Assembly (NCBI GenBank): GCA_032622095.1
Contig: CP136064.1
Span: 195,705,948 to 195,769,947 of the forward strand
Length of the DNA stretch: 64,000 nucleotides
DNA from: Siphonodentalium dalli
Taxonomy: Eukaryota > Mollusca > Scaphopoda > Gadilida > Siphonodentaliidae
Direction: 5' to 3'
Shown: in pieces, positions 11,740 through 22,600 of the stretch
Layout: every line of letters starts with the position of its first letter
Position numbering within the stretch: the stretch's first letter is position 1
Notes under the pieces: generated by a model
Database searches by the model: none
What the model saw: the letters and a program-made list of their open reading frames with translations, nothing else
What the model was told of the DNA's origin: nothing
Position numbers and translations under genes: made by a program

Positions 11740-12545
11740 TTTGACATAGAGATGTTTCACACCAGGGTTCTGGACATTTCATACCAGTACATGTATCATT
11801 TCGACAATTTGTACCATTGAGTATACCGTATTATTTTTTTTAAATAACATTAAAGGTACTCAAACCGATTCGATGGTTCCCACATTATCAGATTCCAACA
11901 ACATTTTTTTAAATGCCGCTTCGGTTATCAGAATCGATTAATGGCCCAAAAATAATGCTAACCAGTCAATAACAGTAAACAATTGCCCAAAACCTGTTAT
12001 TTATCAACATTTTGTTCAAAAAAAATTGCCGGTTTGTCAAATAGCTGACACAAAAAAGCCACTTGCTTTTAGAGTTATCCATCTTCATCCCCAATTTGGT
12101 CCGAGAACGTCTTATCATTGACTTTTTACTGGGCCACTATAAAATTATAGATGGTGAAAAATAATAGATTTAAAAAATTGGTATCTGATCACTCTGAGCT
12201 TTGACGGGTGGGTTTCTCGACTTGAATCAAATATGTTTACCCCCGAAGCCAAGGAATTAGTAATATGCAACCGTTAATTCAGATTATGTATCTTTAACTT
12301 TGTTGCCACAATTTCAATTTGTTAATTTTTTTCGCAATAAAAAGAAAGAAATATGTTTACATGTAATTGTCGGGTTGTCATCATCACGTAACGTTAAATC
12401 ATAAACATGTTCGCTTTCATTAAGTTAACAAATTTAAAATAATTTTTCACATGGTACGCTGCATACGCATGACCAATTATCATTTGTGGGAACCAACGAA
12501 ACATATATGGTGTGAAATGACAAAAAATATGGCACGAAACAATCA
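11740..12545. mobile_element. MITE family Y copy B nested in a GTTTCATACC-type palindrome
   Basis: The inner element 11854-12293 begins AGGTACTCAAACCGATTCG after TTAA and ends at GATTATGTATCT followed by TTAA (12294-12297). It contains the family-typical AGAGTTATCCATCTTCATC block. On its outer sides, 11740-11820 (GTTTCACACC, TTTCATACC) and 12450-12545 (GGTGTGAAATGAC, GGCACGAAAC) are the two arms of the inverted motif cluster seen at 8430-8700, so the MITE probably landed inside such a palindrome. Confidence 0.7.
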
Positions 12546-13715
12546 ACTGTGTGGTTCAAATTAAGGGTATAAACCGGCCATGGTAGGAATTTCTTAGGAA
12601 ACATAGTTTGAGCCATCCAACGGACCTGGGTGAATCGCCGAGTGATCTATAATAGCCCGGAAGGGCTTACATAGACTGATCGGTCTTCCACAGTCAGCAT
12701 GCATCTGGTAAGAGGGGAGTCAATCTAAACTGCTCTATAATTATCTTTCAACCAATACTTGCAAACAATAACAATTATTCTGATTTCTTTTGAGACAAAC
12801 AGAATAATTATTTACTGAGAATATTCAATATAAACATCTACAAATTCTCAAACAATCGGAATTTCAATGTTCAAGAAATTTAGAGGTCCCCCTCTTACAA
12901 TACAAAGTGAGCAATGTGCCAGGAAGACCGATCAATGAATCTATTTTAACTATATCAGGCTATTATTGTATATCGGTTGTTCACCTACACTTGTCCAACT
13001 GATTTTGGAGAATATATACAAGCGAAATGATTTAAAAATATATTTATTAATTATAATAAATAATCATCAAATTGGAAGAGTTCAGCATCAGCTCCTTGCT
13101 GACATTGTTGAAAACGGCCCACGTCGGATTACCATCGGAAAAAACATCGAAAATAGGTGATTTACTTCACAAATTTCATCGTAGTTCTAAAATCTTTTTC
13201 CACCAAGGATGTGTTGAAAACCGCAGACAACTGTTCTATGCACATTACAGTCCAATAATGTTGACTCTTGGTTGATAAACATTCCACTAAAATATAAATC
13301 TGACTTTAAAAAGTGACCTGTTAGTGTCAGTGTCAATTTGTTGTTGTCAATTTTGCGAAACGTGAACCTCCAGAATCGAAAATCCAATTCACAATATTCA
13401 TCGAAAATTCTCAAAACAGCGTCCAACGTATAGTCCTAGCACAACTCCATGATATTATATGATTACACAGTTCAGTCATCAATACTTTCTAAATGTCCAA
13501 ATTGTTGAAAATAGTAGATTTGTATCGTAAGTCGCCATTAACAAAACAAATGAGAAACACGTGGACATGTTTACGTCTTTTTCCCTGATAAGAAAACAAG
13601 TTGCGTTCCCACTTTGACGTATTCCACAAATGTGTTCATTTATAGATCGGAGTATATTTGCAGGTATCTCAGTATACGTGTATGGGCATACTTGGCATAA
13701 GAAGGTACATATCAC
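12546..13715. other. No supported gene
   Basis: Several 60-80 codon frames on both strands (for example 12966-13160, 13187-13426) overlap each other and lack domain or splice support. A CTG/GTAAGA donor-like site at about 12708 has no convincing exon before it. I looked on the minus strand for a continuation of the sulfotransferase exon (a THW-type start) and did not find one. Confidence 0.4.
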
Positions 13716-13959
13716 CTGATCTCGGATAAGAGCATATCAGTATATCGTCATCGAAGAATTCCTCTTCATCGAGGTCGTTTAGTCCATTGGTTGCACGTTT
13801 TGATTTTTCAGACGCGAAAGCATGTGCGTATACATAGTCCCCAATCCGCTCGGTCGTTATCGTACATCCACTCCTGTCCTTGATATGCAACAGCTCTTTC
13901 TCTTGATACATTCTGGCGTGACTCCTCTTCAGCTTTGAAGATCCTGTTCAGTGTTTGCT
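13716..13959 (-). pseudogene. Cytosolic sulfotransferase (SULT) N-terminal exon, probably frameshifted
   Basis: On the minus strand the exon is bounded by an acceptor TTCACTTCAG and a donor CAG/GTGATA. Its end encodes DDDILICSYPRSG, matching the PAPS 5'-phosphosulfate loop of sulfotransferases (YPKSGT), where SULT genes often have an intron. Upstream is KDRSGCTITTERIGDYVY, a typical SULT N-terminal strand region, in the same frame. Further upstream a different frame reads NRIFKAEEESRQNVSRE, which looks like the genuine N-terminal helix; the switch falls at about 13893-13903 (an AGAGAAAGAG tract) and one base would explain it. SULTs transfer sulfate from PAPS to hydroxyl or amine groups in the cytosol. 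No downstream exon was found nearby, so this is an exon of a long gene, a fragment, or a pseudogene; sequencing error in the short repeat is possible. Confidence 0.6.
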
Positions 13960-15033
13960 CTGAAGTGAAAACTGGAGCGAAACCAGATAATTATTTAATA
14001 TGAATCGTGGGTGACACGTAGTGGAGCAACCACACACAACCATGCGAATGAACGCTACGAATAATTTATGTAACAGCATGCAAATGGCCCCGATGGAGAC
14101 GACATGACAAGTATTGTCATGGATTGTGCAATATGTCTGGATTCTGGTCCGCAAAGACAATATGACGTAAATGACGTCATGAACCGTAACATGACGTCTT
14201 CTCTGGTTTTCATTAAACTGACTAACGAAATTGGTCTAAATGAAACTAATATGCCTAAATCACATGGGAATTCGTCGGAAGTTGTGAAGTTAACGATTTT
14301 ATTTCATCTCGTTAGTCCACTGCAGATTCCGCAATTTAACAATCTCCAGACAGTTGCTAACAGGATGTCATGTGTCAATGTCACATAAAAACATACACGC
14401 CACCAGAATTTTGCTCATCGCTATAGAAAATATAAATAAATTATATGACGTCATCATATCATCTGCGACTAAACTATAAGCACCAACGCTTGTGGTTGCT
14501 ATTATTTGGTTTGAACTTATTCGATCATAACCGGATTATATATGTTTGTTTGGTTTGGTTAAACAGATTTATTACAAATAAGTATTACAATACAAATTGG
14601 CATTGGAATCTAACAATAAACATGATTTAGTTCATATTTGATTGCAACAATAATAACATACAAGTGACAAAGGGGTTGGGCCACATGTGCTGATCACTTG
14701 AAATCACCCCTTCTCTAATAATACACTGGTGGCTGGAGAGGCACCGATTTGTCACGTGGTCGGTGTTTGTAAGTTTGCATCAGAATTGGCCAACAGGGAT
14801 TGTAAGACAAGACAAATAGTGGGAAATTGTCGTGCCGTAGAACGTTGTATCAATCGCTTGGACCGAGGCGGTGGATAACACTGACCGATAGATAACACAA
14901 TAATATTGCCCTCTCAGAGATCAGTTCCGGTTTATAACGGCGAATCACGTTAAGTTTCAACGCGTATCAATAACTGACTAGTTTTGCATTTTGTCGTTTG
15001 GAGAAAGCATCCCCCGGATTCTTCTTCTGTCCT
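13960..15033. other. No supported gene
   Basis: A 94-codon + frame at 14104-14388 begins inside the region upstream of the sulfotransferase exon and shows no family signature. AT-rich elsewhere. Confidence 0.4.
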
Positions 15034-15275
15034 ACATTATAGTAGACTAGACGCTAGCTCTATGCCTCCACTACGCTAAGCATGGCTCTGTCGGGAGCGT
15101 AACGTTACAGCGTAGTGAGCGGAGCAGGCTGAGCCAGCGACGGGACTAACATTATAGTAGACTAGACGCTAGCTCTATGCATCCACTACGCTAAGCATGG
15201 CTCTGTCAGGAGCGTGACGTTACAGCGTAGTGAGCGGAGCAGGCTGAGCCAGCGACGGGACTAACATTATAGTAG
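15034..15275. repeat. 115-bp GC-richer tandem duplication with internal dyads
   Basis: Two near-identical 115-bp units (15034-15148, 15149-15263; I count two differences) and the first 12 bases of a third. Each contains ACTACGCTAAGC facing CAGCGTAGTGAGC, and GTAACGTTAC, so each unit can fold into a branched hairpin. Higher GC than the surroundings. No coding frame is conserved. Identity is too high for an old duplication. Confidence 0.85.
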
Positions 15276-16039
15276 CTTGTTATCATTAAATTATCTATAT
15301 ATTTCTCGCATCTTTTCAGAATAAAACAATGGGGACTATTTCTTTTGGCGGATGTGCTCAATATTTGTCATTTAGTGGTGAGCAAATCAATCGATGGGAT
15401 GTAAACATTGCCATTTCCGACTGCAAATGTCGAAGTTTTCTAACAATTTGCAGTGATCTGTAGAACAAAACTAGCAGTTTTGGGAAATTTTATAACATAG
15501 CGCATATCAAAAGAACACCTACGCGTTTTATCTCATTTGTGGCTACAAGGAAATACAGAATGGCTACAAGGAAATACAGAATGTTCTCTATATTATTTAT
15601 TAGTTAGTTAAATTCAGTGTTATTGTCATTATAAGACATCTGATGTCAATGGAACGTATCTAATAAGATTTTCCGGGTCAAATTACCATATCTCCAACCT
15701 CATTAGTAACTTACTAATGTGGATGTCTACTTAATGCATGGTTTATTCAGATGGAATGTTATATCTCTTGTATCATAGCAAATATCACCACAAAACACGA
15801 AAATCTAAGGATTTTGATTATTAAAACTTGATACCGAGTAAGCAGTTTTAAATATAACATACAACTCATAACCCGTCTTCGTCTTGCAAACATATTCCCA
15901 AATTAACAGTATTTATAAACAAATATATCTATATCTATATTTGCGAATGTCTGTCTGTGTTCTATAGAAATTTACATGGGACCATCTAGATGGCACCAAA
16001 GGGGTCTAACAAGGGTAACTTTTTACGAGAAAGATAATG
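15276..16039. other. No gene; dispersed repeat head at the end
   Basis: Only the last ~100 bases (15935-16039, shared with 10695-10830) are recognised. A small 20-bp direct duplication (AATGGCTACAAGGAAATACA-type) lies at about 15540-15582. Confidence 0.5.
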
Positions 16040-17860
16040 GTGCAGGTTAGAATTTTCTAAAGTGACGCCGTTGTTGTCAGGGGCAGAAATTTTTTTGTCG
16101 CCCATTGCCACCAAACTTATATATAATCATTCACATGATATGAGGAATCTAATGATGTGGTTTAATTATGTCAAAAATGGCGCCATTCGAGTCAGGGGTG
16201 CACGGAAGGGGAGAGGGGCACCAAAATTGATAAAAAAAAAAAAATTTAGCGCCGATTTCGACCAAATTGATATCCATTCTTCTCAATGATATAAGGAATC
16301 GAATTGTGTGATTTAAAGATGTCAAATTGGTGTCGTTTGGATGAAAAATTGTGGGTGGGTGGTCACTAAATTTGATATGAATTGGTTTAGTCGCTGATTG
16401 CCACCAGACTTATACAAAATCATCCCCAATGGTATGAGGAGTCTAATGGCGTAGCTTAAAGCTGTCAAAAATGGCGTCATTCGAGTCAGGGGTGCACTGA
16501 AAGGGAGAGGGGCACTAAAATTGATACCCAATATTTTTAGCGCTAATTTCCACCAAATTGATTACATTCTTATCTATGATACGATGAATCTAATCGTGTG
16601 ATTTCAAGACGCCATATTGGTGATGTTTCTGTGAGAGGTGGTGTGGGGGTGGAGCTGGCATTAAATTTGATAAATAAAATTGTTTAGTCGCCGATTAGCA
16701 CCAAACTTATAACTAATAATTTCCGTAATATCAGGAGTCTAATTGAGTGGTTTAAAGATGTCAAAAGTGGGGTATTCGAGTCAGGGGTGCATAGAGGGTG
16801 AGCGAGACAAAATAATTGATAAACAATATGTTTAGCGCCGAATTACCACCAGATTGATACATATTCCGTGATACGAGGAATCTAATCGTGTGGTTTAAAT
16901 ATGCCAAATTGGAGCCGTTTCAGTGAGAGATATGAGGGCCCAAAATTTGATAGGAATTTGTATACTCGCCAATTTTCACCAATTTTATATATATTCATCT
17001 CCACGATGAGTCTAAGTGTGTGGTTTAATTATGTCAAAAGTTGCGCAGCTTGAGCTCGAAAAAGGAACGGGAGGGGCAGCAAAACATTTATGAAATAGAT
17101 TTGTCGCCGATTTCCACCAAACTTACACATAATCACCTCCATAATATGGCACCATTCGAGTCAGGGTGCACTGGGAGGGCACCAACAATTGATTTTAAAA
17201 ACCTATTTTTAGCTCAGATTTCCACCAAATCTTCGATGATACGAGGAATATAATCGTGTGATTTAAAGACGCAGTTTTTTAAATGGTGCAATTTGGTTGA
17301 GAGATAGTGGTGGGGAGTAATGACTATGAAACGAATTGGTTTAGTTGTCGATCACCAACAAACTTACACATAAAAGTAATCTCCATTATATCGTGCACAC
17401 ATGACATTATATCGTGCACACATGACCGTGCACACATCTCCATTATATCGTGCACACATGACATAAAAGTCATCTCCATTATATCGTGCACACATGACAT
17501 TATATCGTGCACACATGACCGTGCACACATCTCCATTATATCGTGCACACATGACATAAAAGTCATCTCCATTATATCGTGCACACATGAGTCCAATGGA
17601 CGTGGTTTAAATATGTCAAAAGTGGCGCAGTTCAAGTCATTCATGCGGAGGGGAGTTGCACCAAAGCTGATATAAATATATTTAGCACTAATTTCCACCA
17701 AATTCAAGCGCGTTCTTCTCTAATGATACGATGAATTAAATCACATTTGGTGTTGTTTGGGCCATGGATGGCGAGAGGAGATGCACTAGCATTAATGAGA
17801 TTGTTCTATTCGCCGATATCCACCTAAGTTATATATAGTCATCTCCCAGGACATCTCCAT
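16040..17860. repeat. Degenerate satellite-like array, ~150-bp units
   Basis: The block TTAGCGCCGATTTCCACC, CAAATTGATA, GAGGAATCTAATCGTGTG, ATTTAAAGATGTCAAA, and GTGGGGGCACTAAAATTGA recurs about twelve times with heavy divergence. Alternate units differ consistently (ATTCGAGTCAGGGGTGCAC versus GTCGTTTGGATGA), suggesting an AB dimer of roughly 300 bases. Frames at 16062, 16322 and 17041 are shadows. The array is interrupted at 17387-17592 by a much younger minisatellite. Confidence 0.75.
17387..17592. repeat. 21-bp minisatellite with 93-bp higher-order structure
   Basis: The unit ATTATATCGTGCACACATGAC recurs in a fixed order with spacers CGTGCACACATCTCC and ATAAAAGTCA, giving a 93-bp higher-order repeat present twice plus partial copies. 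Units are almost identical. Because the spacings happen to be multiples of three and the unit lacks stops, long open frames exist on both strands (17307-17675 plus; 17324-17707 and 17364-17588 minus), reading Ser-Cys/Val-His-Asp-type repeats. These are by-products, not genes. Confidence 0.9.
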
Positions 17861-18984
17861 ATCGTTCTAAGGAGTGTTTGGCGTTAAAAGTTCACAATAT
17901 CGACAAAGGGTGACCTAGTTAAGTCACTTGAACAATTATATCTTCTCAACTGTCATATTCATATGAGGATGGAAATCAGGGCATTCATATAATGAGCTAG
18001 CAAAACAGATTTATAGAAGAAAATGATAACAGTATATTTATCATTCTGTTATAGATATAGATTCTGTTTAAGAGATACATATATTCTTACAAACTGAGGG
18101 ACCTTGAACCGTCAGAGGATTGCATATTATAATTGCTCATGTTTATATTATAACACAATTGAGCCTGCCCCATTCAATATAGTTTCCACAAAAAAGTTAC
18201 AATTTGTTAAGAGATATGGAAATGTATAGAAGGCCTATTCAGCAATAGTGGTCACAGATTTATCAAGCACCTCGTGGATCCGGAATTTTGTCCGAAGAAA
18301 AACAATTAATAACAACATGTCCCTCTCAATAAACCTACCTGTAGTCTTCACTCGTGTCAGCGACGGGGTTTAATTTACTGTATTTGCCCGCAGCGTGGAC
18401 TCGTTCGCTGCGCGAATTCAAAACTGACAAAAATATGTTCGTAAATGGATTTGATGACAGATGCAGATCTTAACCGTCAGTGGAGATGTGCATGTGTGCA
18501 TATTAAACCATCATGTGCACGGCGGATTTACATCATGCATAAATTAACATAACTCCACCATCAATGTGTTGTGAAGACTGCATGGTGTTTAAACACCCAA
18601 ATAATTATTCTGATATTGAAATAATTATAAACATAATTTAAATGAACTCAAAGAAGTAAAACCGCAACCATAACAAAACTTTCATAAGACAAATTAAAAA
18701 CTTGGCTGTGGGTTGTGTTGACATAGTAACTATATATACCTCAGACTGTTTGGTCACGGTGTCACGCCAACTTTGTAAATAGGGCGACGTGCTTTCGTGC
18801 ATCATCAGTCTTCAATATGTGTATTCCAAAACAAGTTTTTCAACATCATTCGGCCCCACCTTCCGCAATGTATATTGTGAACACCGGTATGATAATATTC
18901 ATATATTTTGAACCTAAAAATTGCACATATCCTGACATCTGTTGGTCTAACTTCAGACAAATGCACACGACTACGGGCAATAGA
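17861..18984. other. No recognisable feature
   Basis: AT-rich; short frames only. No repeat boundary or exon recognised. Confidence 0.4.
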
Positions 18985-19395
18985 CTAGGGTTGTTCGGCC
19001 CGGTGTGAGAAAATTTTGAAAACTAAACAAGAAAATCGCAAAATCCTGGCATCTAGACTGACCTCAAGCTTTCCTAGTGTTGGAAATTTCAAACCTCATA
19101 CTCTCCCTTAGTTTGGAAATTTTCAGTCAACAATTTTAACCAAATGTAGAAAACTATTGTTTTCCCAAACTCATTAGCGGTTTTTTATTGGCCACGGGGA
19201 GGGACCAGGACACACCGGGCCGAACATGCGAAAATTTTGAAATCTGAACAAGAAAATCGCAAAAACCTAGCATCTAGACTAGCCTCAAGCATTCAACTGA
19301 TGACAATTCCAGTGACCAAATGTAGGACAATATTATTTTCTTAAATTAACTAGAAGTTTTTGACTGGCCACGGGGAGGGATCAGGACACAAGCTT
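18985..19395. repeat. Two diverged ~226-bp tandem units
   Basis: GGCCCGGTGTGAGAAAATTT near 18997 and GGGCCGAACATGCGAAAATT near 19219 start two units that share AACAAGAAAATCGCAAAA, GCATCTAGACT, CCTCAAGC and end in GGCCACGGGGAGGGA. The second unit is shortened. Followed to about 19640 by TTGGAAATTTC-type words of uncertain origin. Confidence 0.7.
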
Positions 19396-19687
19396 TCCAA
19401 CTGTTGGAAATTTCCAACCTGACACCCCCTAAGGTTGGCAAATTTCTAACTGATGGCCATTTCAGACAAAACAAATTACCAAGAGAAGGAAAATATGCAA
19501 ATATTGGTCCAAAAACAAAAATACCCCCCCACTAAATTGTTTGAAAATCAAACTACAATAACATTTTCAACCTATTGTTGGTGTGAAATTTCCAACTAGT
19601 GTGTCATGTATGAAATTTGCAACTGTTGAAAATTTTGACCAAAGTTGGGGGTGAGACACCTCCCCAACCCCCTGTCGCCACGTCTCT
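19396..19687. other. Loose GGAAATTT-type words, no gene
   Basis: Repeated TTGGAAATTTC and complement words continue from the tandem upstream. No exon seen. Confidence 0.4.
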
Positions 19688-20902
19688 GGTCCGAGTGTGA
19701 TGGGGTTTGCACTATCGTGCAGAATAGACCTGTATATACCAAAGTTCCAATCCCCAAGTCGATAGCTCGAGCGGACACGGCACTGTTAACCCCTAACTTG
19801 TGGCCGGTTCCATCAGGTACGCAAAATCCAAAAAGGCACCGACCGCACATCCCCTAGCTGCCTGACCACGGAAATGGACATAATATCATGCAGCGAAGAG
19901 TGTGTTCTGGTCCTGCTAGATCAACACCGACATTCGAAAACATACAAGAGGTGAGTGATAACATATATATCAATGGAAACATAGAGGTATGAGACATGTA
20001 AGTTCTAAGGACTATAATTAAAAAGCGCAAAACTGTGTATATTGTGTCGCAGATGTTCCACGGAGACTTTTCTTTATCATGCATGCCCCATTTCGCTTGG
20101 TCCCGTGGAGGCGGTGCGTTTCTGCGTACATTCAAAGCGACTTCGGCAGCAGCGTATGGGTTAATTTATTCACTTCCGCTGCAGCTAGCGACCTGGGTAC
20201 ATTCAGGTCTATTCTGCACGATAGGACATACCCCATCTCGGTCGGTTCCCGGTTGCCGTGCGGTCGGTGGGTGTTATTTTCGGCGTTTTTGCGTACATTC
20301 ATAGCGAATTCGGCAGCAGCGTATGGGTTAATTTATTCACTTCCGCTGCAGCTAGCAACTTGCCCGATCGCCCATGGATGCATAGGGGTTTCCGCTGCAT
20401 GATATGATGTCCATTCCCGTGGTCAGACAGCCCGGGGAGGTGCGGTCGATGCCTTTTTGGATATTGCGTGCCTGCCGGAACCGGCCGCAAGTGAAACTTT
20501 GGTACATTCAGGTCTATTCTGCACGATAGGGCATACCCCATCTCGGTTGGTTCCCGGGTGGCGGTGCGGTCGGCTGGTGTTATTTTCGGTGTTTTTTGTA
20601 CATTCATAGCGAGAATTCGGCAACACCATATGGGTTAATTTGTTCACTTCCGCTGCAGCTAGCGACTTGCCCGATCGCCCATGGATGCATAGGGGTATTC
20701 ATGATATAATGTCAATTTCCGTGGTCAGGCAGCCAGGGAAAGTGCGGTCAGTGCCTTTTTGGATTTTGCGTACCTGACGGAATCGGCCGCAAGTTAGGGG
20801 TTAACAGTGGCGGGTCCGCTCGAGCTATCGACTTGGGGATTGGAACTTTGGTATATACATGTTGATACTGCACGATAGTGCAAACTCCATCACGCTCGGA
20901 CC
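19688..20902. mobile_element. Inverted-repeat element, ~1.2 kb, GC-rich, with internal direct repeats
   Basis: The terminal arms (about 19688-19905 and 20697-20902) are reverse complements, starting GGTCCGAGTGTGATGGGGTT and ending CCATCACGCTCGGACC, with shared GTTAACCCCTAACTTG and CCTTTTTGGATTTTGCG. Between them the block TATGGGTTAATTTATTCACT, CCGCTGCAGCTAGC and CATTCAGGTCTATTCTGCAC recurs three times. GC is clearly above the flanks. No frame looks like a transposase; the frames at 19645, 20035, 20079 and 20423 are repeat shadows. A non-autonomous DNA transposon with subterminal repeats is the likeliest reading; no clear target duplication was found. Confidence 0.7.
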
Positions 20903-21370
20903 TCAGGTGGAGGTGCGGTCGGGGGCGGACTGGTGCGAAGGGTGCGGTCGGTGCGATCGGATTTTAGTAGGACCGAGTAGCTGTGATGTTATATCGCACC
21001 AGCATACAAAAAAACTCGTCAGTTGTATTTAGTTCCTTACTTTGACTCTTTTTGGCATACTATTCATGGGCTATTCCATTAGATATTAACAATAAACCAT
21101 AAGATGGTCAGCTATCAGTATCCATAAACATAACTGAAGCCATATTATCTATAAAACCAAACATGGAAACCAGGAGTTGTCGAAACATGTGTAGGTCAAA
21201 ACCAGTAATGTGAATATTTATCCCAACAGTAATATAAGGAACTCAGTAACAACGTGTCTTACATACAAAGATCAGAAACCTGCTCCACACACACTCGACG
21301 TGTTGAGTAGAAAAAGATTGCACAAGACAAGATTGCACAATTGCACATGATGAAAATTGCCGATATGAAC

Positions 21371-22256
21371 AGGGGGGGGGGGCGGAAAAAAACTGCAGAC
21401 ACAGGGTGGAAAAAACTGTTTTCTTCGGTTTGGGTACCCCCCCCCCCCTACCCCCAAACAGCAAAAACTGCACTGTTTTTCCACTGACCATTTGCCCCCC
21501 CCCCCCCCAGAAGAAAAAAAAATCAAATCTACCCCAGCCGGACAACAACTCGGCTTGACCGGAAACCGAAAAAAACACCGGAGCATACAATTCACGAGAA
21601 GGTGCTTGGTAACTTAGTTTATATTATTATGACTAAAATGGTCATTGTCTACCAGTAGAACGCAGATTTGTACCTCGTGATGCCATGACATGTACAAACA
21701 TGTATATTGGTGATCGCAACGCTTTGTGTGCACTTTAAAAAATTACAACTAGTCATTACCTCGACTTTGAAAAAGATGCAAATGAGATGAGTGAGATACC
21801 AGCATATAACTGTTTTCTGATACAATTGGAGGAGAAATTGTTTAATACATGGGATAGTTCTGCAGTAAAAATTTGCCAAATAAGCGATCGCAGGGTAGAA
21901 TTCTGCATTCGACTGGTCGACACTGACATAGTCGGCATTATTAAGAGGGTTAATGGGGTCAATATCAAATGTAAACCAAGACAGTGGTTATCCAAAATTG
22001 TTTTAGGTGGATTGTACTACTCATGTATATATGATTTGGATATTAAGGTTAATCCATATTCTATAAAATGAGAGAAAATTGAAGTTGTGAGTTTGAAAAT
22101 ACATATTTGGAAAACAAAACAATTCCGACAACCCCCCCCCCCCCTAAATGAATAAGGAAACATTTACGTGTAATTTTTTGACGCCTAGGTACCCCCCCCC
22201 CCACCCCCGGTACGTTGTGTCCCGCAGTTTTTTTTCACCCCCCCCCCCCCCCCCCT
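21371..22256. mobile_element. DNA-transposon-like insertion with G/C-tract inverted ends
   Basis: The ends mirror each other: a run of 11 G then CGGAAAAAAACTGC at the left, and GCAGTTTTTTTTCA then a run of about 17 C at the right. The direct repeat GATATGAACA flanks both sides (21362-21371 and 22257-22266) and copy 1 of R1 has it once (GATATGCACA), so this is a target-site duplication of 8-10 bases; the exact length depends on where the G-run starts. The size and CAGGGG...CCCCTG-like ends recall hAT elements. More C/G runs lie inside at about 21438-21457, 21494-21509, 22131-22145 and 22192-22207. It carries the frame at 21739-22071. Confidence 0.75.
21739..22071 (+). CDS. Unknown open frame inside the G-tract-ended insertion
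   Basis: After a stop at 21736 the frame is open for 110 codons to TGA; the first ATG is at 21787 (94 residues). The product has no low complexity and reads like ordinary protein: acidic start, EEKLFNTWDSSAVK, then CKPRQWLSKIVLGGLYY and a NPYS near the C terminus. I do not recognise a family. It is not at the position or size of a hAT transposase. It could be captured host exon sequence or a small element-specific protein. The composition is unlike the C-tract-rich flanks within the same element. Confidence 0.3.
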   Translation, partial: KITTSHYLDFEKDANEMSEIPAYNCFLIQLEEKLFNTWDSSAVKICQISDRRVEFCIRLVDTDIVGIIKRVNGVNIKCKPRQWLSKIVLGGLYYSCIYDLDIKVNPYSIK

Positions 22257-22600
22257 GATATGAACACGCCAAACAGTGTCACAGTGTATAAACCGTACAA
22301 ACAACTGATCGGAAGTTGATGTCGCCGTGCCGAGACAAATCTATTTTAAGATCAAAATATTGCAGAATAACAAAAATAGCAACATAAAACAACTTTCGAC
22401 CCATTTGAACATAACTATACGTCTTCAAAATGTCACGCCATTGAAATTATATACTCTGTCTGAATTAAACAAGGTATTCTCATTTAGTGACTTTTTATTC
22501 GACTCCGCATGTAACAAAAAAGTATTGGGGGGCTGTATGTTATATTATGTGATGAAATTGTGAACACGTGTGGATTTATTAACAAAAAACTACAGTATGT

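Larger units (their letters stand above)
20978..22600. repeat. Dispersed repeat family R1, copy 2, interrupted by an insertion
   Basis: Matches 2355-3260 from GTAGCTGTGATGTTATATCG onward, lacking the part equivalent to 2584-2763. At about 21361 it is broken by the G-tract-ended element 21371-22256 and then resumes at ACACGCCAAACAGTGTCACA. Divergence between copies is modest, mostly single bases and short indels. Confidence 0.85.

Noticed and set aside
12660-12715. Exon-like block ending in CATCTG/GTAAGA
   Set aside because: No upstream acceptor or sensible reading frame; the donor alone is not enough.
14104-14388. 94-codon + frame starting MTSIVMDCAICLDSG
   Set aside because: CAICLDSG superficially recalls a RING finger start, but no further Cys/His ligands follow at RING spacing.
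17307-17707. Long open frames of 122, 127 and 74 codons on both strands
   Set aside because: They come from the 21-bp/93-bp minisatellite whose period is a multiple of three; the repeated peptide appears in two frames and on both strands.
19645-20647. Cluster of overlapping 70-107 codon frames
   Set aside because: All lie in the GC-rich inverted-repeat element, where stops are rare; similar peptides appear on both strands and in several frames.
21243-21595. Gly/Pro-rich minus-strand frames of 115 and 107 codons
   Set aside because: Created by C- and G-runs of the insertion; two overlapping frames are equally open.
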